DNA from: a virus
IMG/VR virus record: IMGVR_UViG_3300035182_000761
Coordinates: 1 to 33,995 of that record
DNA: 33,995 bases
Strand: one strand, 5' to 3'
The position numbers were made by a program, and so were the translations under genes. Each line of letters starts with the position of its first letter. The first letter of the stretch is position 1. The notes beneath the pieces were generated by a model, which had not been told where the DNA came from, searched no databases, and saw only the letters and a list, made by a program, of their open reading frames with translations. Below are positions 8,285 to 15,695 of the stretch, piece after piece.

Positions 8285-8550
8285 AATACGGAATGGTTCT
8301 GGCCGCGCTTGGATTGATGTTGACCGGCTGCGCTACGCAACAAGCAGCCATCAACGCAGGCGAGGCCGCTGCACTTGTGGGCATCAAAGCTGCAAACGAC
8401 AACGCTATCCATATATGGGTGGCGGCGGCTTGTGGCACACCGTTAAGTGCTGCGATTCGCAACCCCGAAATCATCCCGGCGCTCAAGGTTTTGTGCCTAC
8501 CTGCGGGCGCAGAATCAAGCCCGATTACACTTTTGGATGCAATCAAGTGA
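8281..8550 (+). CDS. Phage lipoprotein in the lysis cluster
   Basis: The start at 8281 is set by AGGGGAAG just upstream; a longer in-frame ORF begins at 8191. The 89-residue product has a lipoprotein signal (MKYGMVLAALGLMLTGC), with the lipobox LTGC and the lipidated Cys at 17. The short mature part, ATQQAAINAGEAAALVGIKA and onward, has no long proline-rich linker, so it is not a typical Rz1 outer-membrane spanin. It has two further Cys residues and probably sits on the periplasmic side of a membrane. An o-spanin-like or superinfection-exclusion role is possible but unproven. Confidence 0.8.
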   Translation: MKYGMVLAALGLMLTGCATQQAAINAGEAAALVGIKAANDNAIHIWVAAACGTPLSAAIRNPEIIPALKVLCLPAGAESSPITLLDAIK

Positions 8551-9050
8551 CTATCATTAAAGCATTCTGGCTGTTGATCGCCGCAGTCGCCGTGCTGATA
8601 GTGTTATGGTCGTGCTCGGCTTTGGCGGGTGTGCTGCCTGACCCAGCCCGCACGCCTGGCGCAATCAATCCAGATGTGACCCAGGCCACCATCGGAAAGA
8701 CGATCTGCGTATCAGGATGGACAAAGACCGTGCGACCACCGGCCAGCTACACCAACCGGCTGAAGGTCAAGCAGCTTGCGGCCTGGCACTATGCTGACCA
8801 GAAACCGGCGGACGAGGAGGAGGATCATTTGATTAGTCTCCAGCTTGGCGGATCACCAACTGACCCGGCGAACCTATGGCCGCAAGCCTACGCTGGAACT
8901 TGTGGGGCGCGTACAAAGGACGTGGTTGAGACGAAACTGAAGCGGCTTGTCTGCTCTGGCACAATCCCGCTGAAAACGGCACAGCAGGCCATTGCAACCG
9001 ATTGGGTAAAAGCTTACCGGGTATATGTCGGAGCGATTAAATGCAGGTGA
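8547..9050 (+). CDS. Exported or membrane-anchored HNH-nuclease-like protein
   Basis: GTG at 8547 overlaps the lipoprotein stop (GTGA) and gives a 167-residue protein. Residues 5-28 form a signal peptide or anchor (AFWLLIAAVAVLIVLWSCSALAG). The rest matches a secreted family with the pattern PGAINPDVTQ, ICVSGWTKTVRPP, EEDHLISLQLGGSPTDPANLWPQ. The DHLI...GG...NLWPQ core is the HNH/treble-clef-like signature I recognise in that family. Nuclease activity is inferred, not proven. Its position in a late lysis cluster with an export signal suggests action in the periplasm or outside the cell. Confidence 0.75.
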   Translation: MTIIKAFWLLIAAVAVLIVLWSCSALAGVLPDPARTPGAINPDVTQATIGKTICVSGWTKTVRPPASYTNRLKVKQLAAWHYADQKPADEEEDHLISLQLGGSPTDPANLWPQAYAGTCGARTKDVVETKLKRLVCSGTIPLKTAQQAIATDWVKAYRVYVGAIKCR

Positions 9051-9427
9051 CAAAATCAGGATTCCTTACGCCATTTGAGGCTGTACTCTTGGACGAGCGC
9101 ACGCGGGAAGGTCGCCGATTGTGGCGCTTGACCCGGCAGATGGTGTACTGGAGCGAGTCGCTACAGATTTTAATTACAGTGCGCGAAGGATTCATCACCG
9201 ACCTGAACAGCACGCCACGGCTACCACTTATTTATTGGATGGTGGGCGACGTAGCAGATGAGGCTGCGTGCCTTCACGACTTCGCCTACTCCGTCAAACT
9301 GTTTCCCCGCGCAAAGTGCGACAACCTGCTGAAAGAAGCTGCACTGTCAACGAATACGCCACCCTGGCAGGCTGCGTTGCTGTGGTTAGGTGTTAGGGTC
9401 GGCGGGGCTTCGCATTACTCGACGTAA
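9041..9427 (+). CDS. DUF1353 family phage protein
   Basis: The 128-residue product carries the DUF1353 pattern: REGFITDLNSTPRLP, then a central AACLHDFAY, then CDNLLKEA with W-x-A, and GVRVGGASHYS at the end. The family is widespread at the end of tail/lysis operons of siphophages. Its biochemical role is not established; the conserved His-Asp (HDF) hints at an enzymatic or metal site. It overlaps the preceding gene by ten bases in another frame. It is the last plus-strand gene before the convergent minus-strand block. Confidence 0.88.
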   Translation: MQVTKSGFLTPFEAVLLDERTREGRRLWRLTRQMVYWSESLQILITVREGFITDLNSTPRLPLIYWMVGDVADEAACLHDFAYSVKLFPRAKCDNLLKEAALSTNTPPWQAALLWLGVRVGGASHYST

Positions 9428-9456
9428 CTGATTTTGCACATATCACGGGTTAGGCA

Positions 9457-9726
9457 CTACTGCCACTCCCCGCAGTTCGGGCAGTAATACCCGTCTGGTG
9501 TCGAGTAGAACAGGTCGTTGCCGCAGTTGCAGTGCCAATGCTCGCCGTCTCGTTCAACCTGAGCCACATATCGCCCACGTTCCAGAGTGCATTCCGGGCA
9601 CTCCAACCAAATCACTCCGATAGGCGCAACCGCAACCCATTCGTGCTTGCACGCAAGGCAGCGCGCTTCCCCGTTCAAGTGCGGTTCGCGCTCTTTCCTG
9701 GCTTGTTCAAGGTCTATCACGCTCAT
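9457..9726 (-). CDS. Small double zinc-ribbon protein
   Basis: The 89-residue product has four Cys pairs: C23-x2-C26, C43-x2-C46, C66-x-C68 and C82-x2-C85. This suggests two zinc knuckles, and it ends in YYCPNCGEWQ. The real start has no good Shine-Dalgarno of its own. A GAGGAG site upstream instead serves a 7-codon micro-ORF (9746-9723) whose stop overlaps this ATG, so translation may be coupled. It is the last gene of the leftward operon. A nucleic-acid-binding or protein-contact role is likely; nothing more specific can be said. Confidence 0.78.
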   Translation of the reverse strand: MSVIDLEQARKEREPHLNGEARCLACKHEWVAVAPIGVIWLECPECTLERGRYVAQVERDGEHWHCNCGNDLFYSTPDGYYCPNCGEWQ

Positions 9727-9747
9727 GGGTTATCGCCGCGATTCATT

Positions 9748-9966
9748 TCATTCTCCTCGTGCTTCTATTAAGTTAGATGGACTGAAGTATCTAATCAGCG
9801 CAAACGTGTCGTCCTTGTCTTGCGACCATTCGCACTTCACAAGAATCCGGATTGTCGTGTTCTCGCCTTCCTTGGGTCGCAGCACCTTTATCACTTTTGC
9901 CCAGCAATACCTTGGATGACCTTTGTACCTGTAGCTCTTGCCAATCACTATGTAGTTTGCTTTCAT
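9748..9966 (-). CDS. Hypothetical small phage protein
   Basis: The start at 9966 is preferred because GGAG lies at ideal spacing. The adjacent ATG at 9969 is too close to it, and the ATG at 9993 has no site. The 72-residue protein starts MKANYIVIGKSYRYKGHPRY and continues with WAKVIKVLRP and a basic/acidic mix. The pattern suggests a small beta-barrel (SH3- or KOW-like), but this is only an impression. No known family recognised. Confidence 0.65.
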   Translation of the reverse strand: MKANYIVIGKSYRYKGHPRYCWAKVIKVLRPKEGENTTIRILVKCEWSQDKDDTFALIRYFSPSNLIEARGE

Positions 9967-9998
9967 CATTTTCTCCGTATCAAATGCGCTCAAGCGGG

Positions 9999-10385
9999 TT
10001 ATGGGGGGAGGGAGGTCAACAGTCTCCAGTGCGTATGTGGCCCCTCTCCGTACTCCGTCGAGAACTCACCGGTCACGCCTTCCTCGATCCCGTTGTCAGT
10101 CTTGTCGAAATGTACAGACCATTCTGACCACTCGCCAATGTCGAGCTTTCCGTTTTTACCAAGCAGTTCAATCATGGTGCCGTCGTGCGGGGCTGTCGCA
10201 ATCGGCTGCCAGCCCCCGACATTTACGTCAAGCTGGTTAGGCGTCTTCATCACACGCGGTACTCGTAGTGAACGGCAGCCCATCGCTTCGTGTCTGTCCA
10301 ATCTGGCGCGCATGGTCTGACGGAAATAATTCTGGTTGCCGGTAGCGCGTTGATCGAAGCGCACAGTTCTAGCAGCGTGTTCCAT
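9999..10385 (-). CDS. DUF551-like phage protein
   Basis: The 128-residue protein contains GGWQPIATAPHDGTMIELL near residue 57 and HTHWRLLTSLPP at the end. This is the signature of the DUF551-like family found in many phages and prophages (W-x-P-x2-x-A-P-x-D-G ... H-W-R/M-P-L-P-x-P). The N-terminal ~55 residues are basic and not part of the core. A GGAG site precedes the chosen ATG. Function unknown; these proteins are usually in early accessory operons, as here. Confidence 0.75.
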   Translation of the reverse strand: MEHAARTVRFDQRATGNQNYFRQTMRARLDRHEAMGCRSLRVPRVMKTPNQLDVNVGGWQPIATAPHDGTMIELLGKNGKLDIGEWSEWSVHFDKTDNGIEEGVTGEFSTEYGEGPHTHWRLLTSLPP

Positions 10386-10426
10386 CTAATCTTCTCCGTC
10401 CTGTAACTCAATACTTCAAACATAGT

Positions 10427-10651
10427 TTACTCTGGCTGGGGAACGTCAAGGAATCTCACATGCTCTACAGGTACATTGCTTATAGTTCCATCTGGCCACT
10501 CAACAATTGCAGTTGTGTAGTTACCCGCACAAGCCTCAAATTCTTCGTAGTTCACGCCGAATTGGTGAAACATCGCTTCGCCCTTTTCTTCCAGATACCA
10601 TATTCCGCTAGATACTTGTGTTTTATGCTCACTTACCATTACTTTGCGCAT
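10427..10651 (-). CDS. Hypothetical small phage protein
   Basis: The start at 10651 has AAGGGG followed by ATTGAA and ATG, the same initiation context as the micro-ORF before the MT-A70 gene. The longer in-frame start at 10693 lies inside the upstream gene and lacks a site. The 74-residue product (MRKVMVSEHKTQVSSGIWYL...) has the segment TAIVEWPDGTISNVPVEHVRF, which looks like a small beta-barrel. No family recognised. Confidence 0.65.
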   Translation of the reverse strand: MRKVMVSEHKTQVSSGIWYLEEKGEAMFHQFGVNYEEFEACAGNYTTAIVEWPDGTISNVPVEHVRFLDVPQPE

Positions 10652-10661
10652 TTCAATCCCC

Positions 10662-11009
10662 TTATTCTTCACACTCAATACGAACACAGGCAATAAGACC
10701 CGGAACAGCGCTAGCTCGTGCGTCTTCTTCGGTTTTATGTATGCCTCCTATTGACTTTCCACCCTTATAGATATTGACCCAGCCTTCACTCTTAACTGGA
10801 GCCATGAATAAATCACGGGTAAAGTCTCTGTTTTCAATGTGGAATAAATATCCTTTCTCTGTGAAAAGAATGATTCCCCCATCTATTACTGCACCAACCT
10901 TGTAGACACCGATTGCTGATGGGAAATACGCAATGTCAGTTACCGGTTTTCTCTGACCGTTCATTACTTTTGCCCCGGCCAGTGCTTCTTCTAAAACAAA
11001 TGGTTTCAT
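10662..11009 (-). CDS. Hypothetical phage protein
   Basis: The 115-residue protein has GGGAG before its ATG. It opens with MKPFVLEEALAGAKVMNGQR, then IAYFPSA and a beta-rich middle, then SIGGIHKTEEDARASAVPG, and ends in CVRIECEE. The opening and the KTEEDA/T segment occur in many small proteins of enterobacterial and other phages that I know only as hypothetical. It is translated in a tight leftward series; the next gene upstream ends one base away. Confidence 0.7.
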   Translation of the reverse strand: MKPFVLEEALAGAKVMNGQRKPVTDIAYFPSAIGVYKVGAVIDGGIILFTEKGYLFHIENRDFTRDLFMAPVKSEGWVNIYKGGKSIGGIHKTEEDARASAVPGLIACVRIECEE

Positions 11010-11010
11010 T

Positions 11011-11268
11011 TTAATCTCCCTCTATGGTTGTGAAGTAAGTATGGAAATACTCGGCCCGCTCAGTCATACTGCCCATCAGATGAAGGTACACGCAGCCAAT
11101 ATCACACTCTTCGGGTTTGGGATGATCGGGGAACTCATCATCCCAATTAACCATGGCTATGTCGGTGCGCCACTGTAGAGCCTGCTCCTTAGTCTTGAAC
11201 ACCCGCACTTCCGTGCTGTTTACTGTTTCGTATAGTGCTACCGCAACTACTTGCTGTTCTTTACTCAT
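11011..11268 (-). CDS. Hypothetical small acidic phage protein
   Basis: The 85-residue acidic protein (MSKEQQVVAVALYETVNSTE...) has AAAGGAAAG before the ATG. Four His residues and a CDIGC pair are present but form no standard zinc motif. It sits between the MT-A70 methyltransferase gene and 10662-11009 with almost no intergenic space, so it is surely co-transcribed. No function can be given. Confidence 0.65.
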   Translation of the reverse strand: MSKEQQVVAVALYETVNSTEVRVFKTKEQALQWRTDIAMVNWDDEFPDHPKPEECDIGCVYLHLMGSMTERAEYFHTYFTTIEGD

Positions 11269-11269
11269 T

Positions 11270-11839
11270 TCAGCTTTCCTTTGTTATTGATAGCACCTCT
11301 GGTGTCGGCACCATTTCAATGTCACTTTCTACTTCGTTTCCCCAGACAGCCCATCCATCTCTTTTCTGCCGAGCAAACACGTCTATCCGCTTATTACCTA
11401 ATGGTTCAAGCAGTTTGTAAAACTCGTCAGGCTTCGCAGAATGCCTTGCGGACTTCCCCTTGAAAACTGTTGGTATGGCTTTGCGCCGAGGGTACATTTC
11501 AATTTTCCCTTTGTACCCAAACAAACAGAGCTCGGTTCTATGGTGAAATCCGAAAAAGCAGACCCCGTTCGCCTTATCCCACGTCAAGCACCGCTGGTAC
11601 TTAAAACCCCATGACCGCATCACACCAAAAGCGGCTTCGAGGAATGCGTGGGTAGTCCACAAAAACAAAACAGAGTTTTCTGCGCCCAACTCACCAATAG
11701 GCAAAGCCTTTATTTCAGGCAGAGACATAGTTTTATAGTCCAGTTCTGCCTTCTGGTTTGGGCGCACTTTACGCACTATTTTCTTTACCGGCCAAGGCGG
11801 GTCAACAACGATGACATCGAAGTTAGAGCATGTGTTCAT
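11270..11839 (-). CDS. MT-A70 family DNA N6-adenine methyltransferase
   Basis: The 189-residue protein has the catalytic DPPW motif at about residues 13-16 in the context FDVIVVDPPW. Further family features are LFLWTTHAFLEAAF (the LW-T element), CFFGFHHRTELCLFGYKG, SARHSAKPDEFYKLLE and KRIDVFARQKRDGW. These place it in the MT-A70 family that transfers methyl from SAM to adenine N6. It probably methylates phage DNA against host restriction, since no restriction enzyme gene is nearby. The ATG at 11839 has no Shine-Dalgarno of its own. It lies inside a 14-codon ORF that does have one, which suggests coupled or frameshift-dependent expression. Confidence 0.9.
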   Translation of the reverse strand: MNTCSNFDVIVVDPPWPVKKIVRKVRPNQKAELDYKTMSLPEIKALPIGELGAENSVLFLWTTHAFLEAAFGVMRSWGFKYQRCLTWDKANGVCFFGFHHRTELCLFGYKGKIEMYPRRKAIPTVFKGKSARHSAKPDEFYKLLEPLGNKRIDVFARQKRDGWAVWGNEVESDIEMVPTPEVLSITKES

Positions 11840-11867
11840 CGGCTGTCATTTCGTAATTTGTTCGCAT
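11823..11867 (-). other. Upstream micro-ORF overlapping the MT-A70 start
   Basis: ATG at 11867 follows TAGGAGATTGAA, a strong ribosome-binding site matching that of the gene at 10651. It opens a 14-codon frame (MRTNYEMTADEHML, stop TAA). The methyltransferase ATG lies inside it in another frame. It may tune or couple translation of the methyltransferase; a sequencing frameshift is the alternative. Confidence 0.4.
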
Positions 11868-11907
11868 TTCAATCTCCTAGCTTGCCGCACTCCAACTGCC
11901 ATAGGTT

Positions 11908-12102
11908 TCATACGGCCTGTTCGCATTTGTTACACGTCGAGCCGCAACCAGCGTGAGCCACGCCACGACAGGGTCTCTGGCGTGCCGCCCGCTCCTTCCA
12001 CGCGCACCAAGCGAGCTCCACGTTGTAAAACGGCAGGGCGCTGATCCAGGCTTCAAAAGCCTTGCGTTCCGTCGCCTCTACTGCTGCCTTCAGTTCATCC
12101 AT
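11908..12102 (-). CDS. Small Trp/Cys protein of the FEAW type
   Basis: The 64-residue product has AAGGAG before ATG. It has the pattern KAFEAWIS...YNVELAWCAWKERAARQR, known from many short phage proteins (E-x-x-AFE-x-W ... W-x-AW-x-x-RAA). A Cys cluster follows at the end (GCGSTCNKCEQ). The gene at 22173-22406 carries a related FEAW...AAW pattern. No biochemical function is known to me. Confidence 0.65.
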   Translation of the reverse strand: MDELKAAVEATERKAFEAWISALPFYNVELAWCAWKERAARQRPCRGVAHAGCGSTCNKCEQAV

Positions 12103-12125
12103 CTTGCTTCTCCTTTAATACCCAT

Positions 12126-12317
12126 CTAACTTTGACGCGCACCTTGACCCCTTTGGTTCGGGATTGCTTTTGCGCGGCTGCTCCCCTTGTGTACTGTTCG
12201 CCACGGGCGTTCTTGGTCGATCGTGGTGATTTTATCGTCCGGCAGCAGGCGACTGAGGCGTGGCTCAATTCGGTTTTTTTCCGCTTGTTTCAAAATTTCT
12301 ATGTTGACTTCCGTCAT
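12126..12317 (-). CDS. Hypothetical small basic protein
   Basis: The 63-residue frame begins MTEVNIEILKQAEKNRIEPR and is preceded by AGGGGATAGAG, the same initiation context as the zinc-ribbon gene just upstream. It is basic, with no Cys and no membrane span. The N-terminal half is probably helical and the end is low in hydrophobics. It fits the compact leftward operon, but the coding claim rests mainly on the ribosome-binding site and spacing. Confidence 0.5.
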   Translation of the reverse strand: MTEVNIEILKQAEKNRIEPRLSRLLPDDKITTIDQERPWRTVHKGSSRAKAIPNQRGQGARQS

Positions 12318-12326
12318 CTCTATCCC

Positions 12327-12536
12327 CTAGTTAGCAGTTATGCTGTATCCACACTTCTTGCACTTCAAGCAATCGACCAGCTTCCCAGCTCCGCCCGGCG
12401 ACATCGTTATGCCGCGTTGATCGCCAGGGAAATCCCGCCCACCGGCAGACCAAGTTTGCTGTATTGCTTTTCCCGGCTTCATCGTTCCACCGCATTTCTT
12501 GCACTTGTTGTTTTGATGTTTCATTGTTTTGGCCAC
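12327..12536 (-). CDS. Small zinc-ribbon protein
   Basis: GTG at 12536 is chosen because GAGGGGATAGA lies directly upstream, giving 69 residues beginning MAKTMKHQNN. An ATG at 12524 is also possible. Two Cys clusters, CKKCGG near the N-terminus and CLKCKKCGYS at the end, form a four- or five-Cys zinc ribbon. The middle is Gly/Ser/Pro-rich. It follows the DNA polymerase by 26 bases in the same operon, so a nucleic-acid-linked role is plausible. The longer in-frame reading reaching 13130 is a shadow of the polymerase gene. Confidence 0.65.
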   Translation of the reverse strand: MAKTMKHQNNKCKKCGGTMKPGKAIQQTWSAGGRDFPGDQRGITMSPGGAGKLVDCLKCKKCGYSITAN

Positions 12537-12562
12537 TCTATCCCCTCGTCGTTGCGGAACTG

Positions 12563-14776
12563 CTATTTCCGGTATCTCTTCCCACGCCAACCTCCGTGCG
12601 CCTTGATCGGCCAGTCGGCACACCAGGCGGGTAACTGCCCCATGATGTGCTCGAACTCCTCGACGCTGCCGAAACCCTCCGGCACCTCGGACACATTTTC
12701 GTCGTAGACGTGCAAGACGACAGGGTAGCCTGCGCGTTCTAGCGCCATAACGCCGTGCCACTGGATGTCCCGACACTGCGCTTGGTTGATGTTCTCCACC
12801 ACGCGCGAGCCCCAGGTCTCCATCCGATACCAACCCATCGGCCCGTTCTTGGGGTTGCTGTTCCACCCCTCGTAGCTGATCGAAAGCGTCCCGGCGCGCC
12901 GGGTGCTCGGAGTTAGACGCGGGCGATGGTAGGTCAGCTCGCGGCCAGAGAGCAACCGCACGAAGAGCACGTCGCCGCGCATCTGGAAGTCCATCCCGTG
13001 CGTCCGGTACACCGAGCCTGGGTAGAGTATGGCCTGGATGAACATTCCCTCGACGCCGTAATACTCTTGCCGCCAATTGCGCTCCTGGCCGCCCCACAAC
13101 TCGACGATAGCTGGGGACGCCGCGCGCCACGCAAGGATCGCGTCCTTCATCTCGGGCTCGGTCATAAATTCTTCAGCCCCAAAAGCCTTCATGCTCCCCA
13201 GCCAACCACCATATCCGCAGGCCAGCTCCATCACTTTTCCGAGCTTGCGGGCTTGGTGGTGCTGCCCCGTCTTAACTTTATGCTCCAGGATGTCCTCCAA
13301 GGGCACCCCGACCACCTTAGAAGCCGACATCTCATAAATCTTTCCGTGGGTGCGAAACAAGTCAATGCGCCACTGCTCCCCTGCCAACATAGCCAAACCG
13401 ACCGCCTCAATGCTGGAGTAGTCCGAACAGATTAGATCATGCCCAGGTGCAGCCACGAAGAGCGCCCGCAGGCTGCCGGAGAGGGCGGGCATGGCGCTGC
13501 CCCACACATACTCTGCCCATGCCAGCGAGCGAGGCTTGAATGACTCCAGCGCGTCCTCGGCACACTCGATGCCCCACTCAACCCTGTGGGCGAATACCGA
13601 CGACGCGCCGCACCAAGGGCATGAGGTAACGTCAGCGCCATAGTGCTTATCGCAACCTTCACACTGCATGGCGAAGACACCGGCGCTGTTGGGCAAATTT
13701 GTGGGCTGCGGCCCACTACCGGTACACCGACCTGTCCTGGCTCCGTGGTAGATGAACAGGTCGTGCAGTCGGCCATCGCGCGTCACGATATTGTCCATCG
13801 CGTAGACTTTCTTAACCGACGCGCTGCCGACCAATTGCCTGATCTCAAGCGCGCGGCGCGCGGCGGGAGGCAAAGGCTCTTCAAGAGGGTTGAGCGGGTT
13901 AAGCATTGCGCCAATCGCTTCTTCGTCCATTGCCACCGCATGAACCCCCTGCGCCCCGAGCCACCCCTGCAACTTGGCGAGCTCACTGGCACGCGCCACG
14001 GTGCCGCCAGTGAGCGTGTGCAGCTCGCGGTTGTATTGTGCGTGCGCTTGGTCGATGATGGCGATGCAGTCCCGCACGCCCTCAATATCGATGGCCACAC
14101 CCCGATCATTGATTGCCCGGTCGCATTGCCACGACGCGAGTTCTTGCGGTGACAGCGGCGGGATACGCGAGGTTGCCTCCAGCTCAGTAAGCACGTCCTG
14201 GTCACAGTAGGCGTACAGCCGTTCGGCGTCCACCGGATCGTCGGCGGGCTTGATACGCAGCGCGGCATTGGCTTTGGTCGAGTTGCGCGGGATACTGAAC
14301 TTGTCGAGCAGGCGCTTGCCATCGGCATTCTTGAGCTGCGCCAAGCCCATCACCTCGGCAGCTTTACCCAACGCGCCGGGGAGACAAAAGGCGCGAGCGG
14401 ATGCCATCGAGTCCCGCACCTGTGAAAGTGGCAACGGCGGCCAAAAGTACCGCTCGACGCAATGCTTCCACACTTTCATCTCGAAGCCGCCTGCGTTCCA
14501 ACCGGACACCAAACCTCCCGCCGCGACATGAGCCAACAGGTCAACCGGCGGTGGGAGACCGGGTTGCCAACGCTGGATCCCCCTGCGACCATCAAGGCAG
14601 TATGAGAGTGTGAGCACCTCGAAAGTAGGGTGCTCAACGTAGACCGACGCGCCAACGACCGGCAACCCCTTCTTGCCTTGAGAAGCGCCCGGAAGCGCCG
14701 CCCATTTGTCGCGGGCGGCATCCCAAACAAACCCAGCCTCCGAGTAGGTCTCGAAGTCGATGTTGGCTATGGTCAC
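12563..14776 (-). CDS. Phage family A DNA polymerase with 3'-5' exonuclease domain
   Basis: The product has 737 residues. The exonuclease domain opens with NIDFETYS (Asp7, Glu9); a second element (GWNAGGFEMKVW) has N94 and E99 where Asp is common, and YCDQDV gives Asp192/194. Polymerase motif A is SDYSSIEA (about 451-458), motif B contains RKLGKVMELACGYGG (510-524), and motif C is HVYDEN (689-694). A CxxC...CxxC zinc knuckle at 372-389 is inserted between the exonuclease and motif A. It should be the replicative polymerase of this phage. The start overlaps the stop of the SSB-like gene by ATGA. Exo II is atypical, so proofreading strength is uncertain. Confidence 0.95.
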   Translation of the reverse strand: MTIANIDFETYSEAGFVWDAARDKWAALPGASQGKKGLPVVGASVYVEHPTFEVLTLSYCLDGRRGIQRWQPGLPPPVDLLAHVAAGGLVSGWNAGGFEMKVWKHCVERYFWPPLPLSQVRDSMASARAFCLPGALGKAAEVMGLAQLKNADGKRLLDKFSIPRNSTKANAALRIKPADDPVDAERLYAYCDQDVLTELEATSRIPPLSPQELASWQCDRAINDRGVAIDIEGVRDCIAIIDQAHAQYNRELHTLTGGTVARASELAKLQGWLGAQGVHAVAMDEEAIGAMLNPLNPLEEPLPPAARRALEIRQLVGSASVKKVYAMDNIVTRDGRLHDLFIYHGARTGRCTGSGPQPTNLPNSAGVFAMQCEGCDKHYGADVTSCPWCGASSVFAHRVEWGIECAEDALESFKPRSLAWAEYVWGSAMPALSGSLRALFVAAPGHDLICSDYSSIEAVGLAMLAGEQWRIDLFRTHGKIYEMSASKVVGVPLEDILEHKVKTGQHHQARKLGKVMELACGYGGWLGSMKAFGAEEFMTEPEMKDAILAWRAASPAIVELWGGQERNWRQEYYGVEGMFIQAILYPGSVYRTHGMDFQMRGDVLFVRLLSGRELTYHRPRLTPSTRRAGTLSISYEGWNSNPKNGPMGWYRMETWGSRVVENINQAQCRDIQWHGVMALERAGYPVVLHVYDENVSEVPEGFGSVEEFEHIMGQLPAWCADWPIKAHGGWRGKRYRK

Positions 14777-15618
14777 GAAGCCATCATCCCCATCTGAACC
14801 AGGGTAGCGTCAGTCCAGCCCGCAGCGATCATCTGCTCGTAAGTCGCGCCGTTGGCTGGCGGCAGCATAACATGAGCAGGGGCAGCGGGCGGCGGCACAA
14901 GGAGGAAGGCAGGTGCAGGCGGTGGGGCAACCGCTGCGGGAGCGGGCGGTGGGGCAACTGCTGCGGGAGCGGGAGGAGTGAAGCTGGCCACCGGGGTAGC
15001 CATCGCACCGATCGGCAATGCGCTGTTCCCGAATCCAGCCTCGGTTGCATCGAAGCCGTAGCTGATTTCCTCTCCAAAGGCGCTAAGGGCGACCATCTTG
15101 TGATTGAGGTAAACGCCGGGTCTTTGCCCCGAGGCGTTTCCCGTCACGTCACCGTTGACCTGGATGAAGTAACCGGGCTTGATTGACTCCGCTTCGACCT
15201 TGGCGCTGCCATCGCGGTTGTACGTGGCCGGTGCAAACGAAGACGAGAATTTGAGAATCCAGTTACCGGGGTAACCTACGCCATCGCACGGGCGCTTGCC
15301 TGGTTTTTTAGGGTCGGCACTTTGGCGTGGGATGGTGCTATCTCCGTCCTCAACTTTCCAAGAGAAAGTTGGGTAATCAGCTTGCCCGGCGGGAAACGCC
15401 TCATGCCCGGTCTTCCAGATTTCGGCGCCCCAAGCAGTTTGTGACCAGTGCTGTTCTCCGGCTTTGGGGATGGCAATACCGATGAAATAGGTGGTACGCG
15501 GCTTACCAGCATCCGCGCCGGTTTTGTAGACCAGCGGGTGACCTTCCGCATCGGTGGTCTGGGGTTTGGTCAGGCTGCCGCTAACGAAGCGACCAACGGG
15601 GGTAGTGAAAATGCTCAT
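14773..15618 (-). CDS. ssDNA-binding-type protein (DUF2815-like) with Pro/Ala-rich tail
   Basis: The 281-residue protein starts at ATG 15618 with AAGGAGAAG just upstream. The first ~190 residues match phage proteins of the DUF2815/SSB-like kind: TPVGRFVSGSLTKPQ, YFIGIAIPK, KPCDGVGYPGNW-like and KPGYFIQVNGDVTGN, then PGVYLNHKMVAL. A repetitive Pro/Ala linker (two near-identical APAAVAPPP units) follows, then a short C-terminal helix. Adjacent polymerase and DUF2800 genes support a replication or recombination role coating single-stranded DNA. SSB function is inferred from family and context. A 16-bp palindrome lies just upstream of the start. Confidence 0.82.
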   Translation of the reverse strand: MSIFTTPVGRFVSGSLTKPQTTDAEGHPLVYKTGADAGKPRTTYFIGIAIPKAGEQHWSQTAWGAEIWKTGHEAFPAGQADYPTFSWKVEDGDSTIPRQSADPKKPGKRPCDGVGYPGNWILKFSSSFAPATYNRDGSAKVEAESIKPGYFIQVNGDVTGNASGQRPGVYLNHKMVALSAFGEEISYGFDATEAGFGNSALPIGAMATPVASFTPPAPAAVAPPPAPAAVAPPPAPAFLLVPPPAAPAHVMLPPANGATYEQMIAAGWTDATLVQMGMMAS

Positions 15619-15634
15619 TTACTTCTCCTTATGT

Positions 15635-15650
15635 GCTGGGTTAACCCAGC
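15635..15650. promoter_or_regulatory. Perfect 16-bp palindrome upstream of the SSB-like gene
   Basis: GCTGGGTTAACCCAGC is a perfect inverted repeat with no spacer. It is placed 16 bases before the SSB-like start, in the only real gap (15619-15695) of the leftward replication operon. It could be an operator for a dimeric regulator or an mRNA hairpin controlling translation. No T-run follows, so it is not a standard terminator. Confidence 0.5.
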
Positions 15651-15695
15651 GTTCAATTCGGACTCCGCAAAAGTGCGAAGCCGGTTAATTCAAAT

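Noticed and set aside
8415-8546. Upstream extension of the HNH-like gene
   Set aside because: It would run over the lipoprotein gene. GTG at 8547 with the GTGA overlap and a signal peptide directly after it is the better start.
9428-9456. Bidirectional terminator between convergent operons
   Set aside because: I looked for a hairpin with T-runs between 9427 and 9457 and found none; the gap is only 29 bases.
12327-13130. 267-codon minus-strand ORF extending the zinc-ribbon gene upstream
   Set aside because: The first ~190 codons lie within the DNA polymerase gene in another frame and are Arg/Ala-rich noise. The real start is near 12536.
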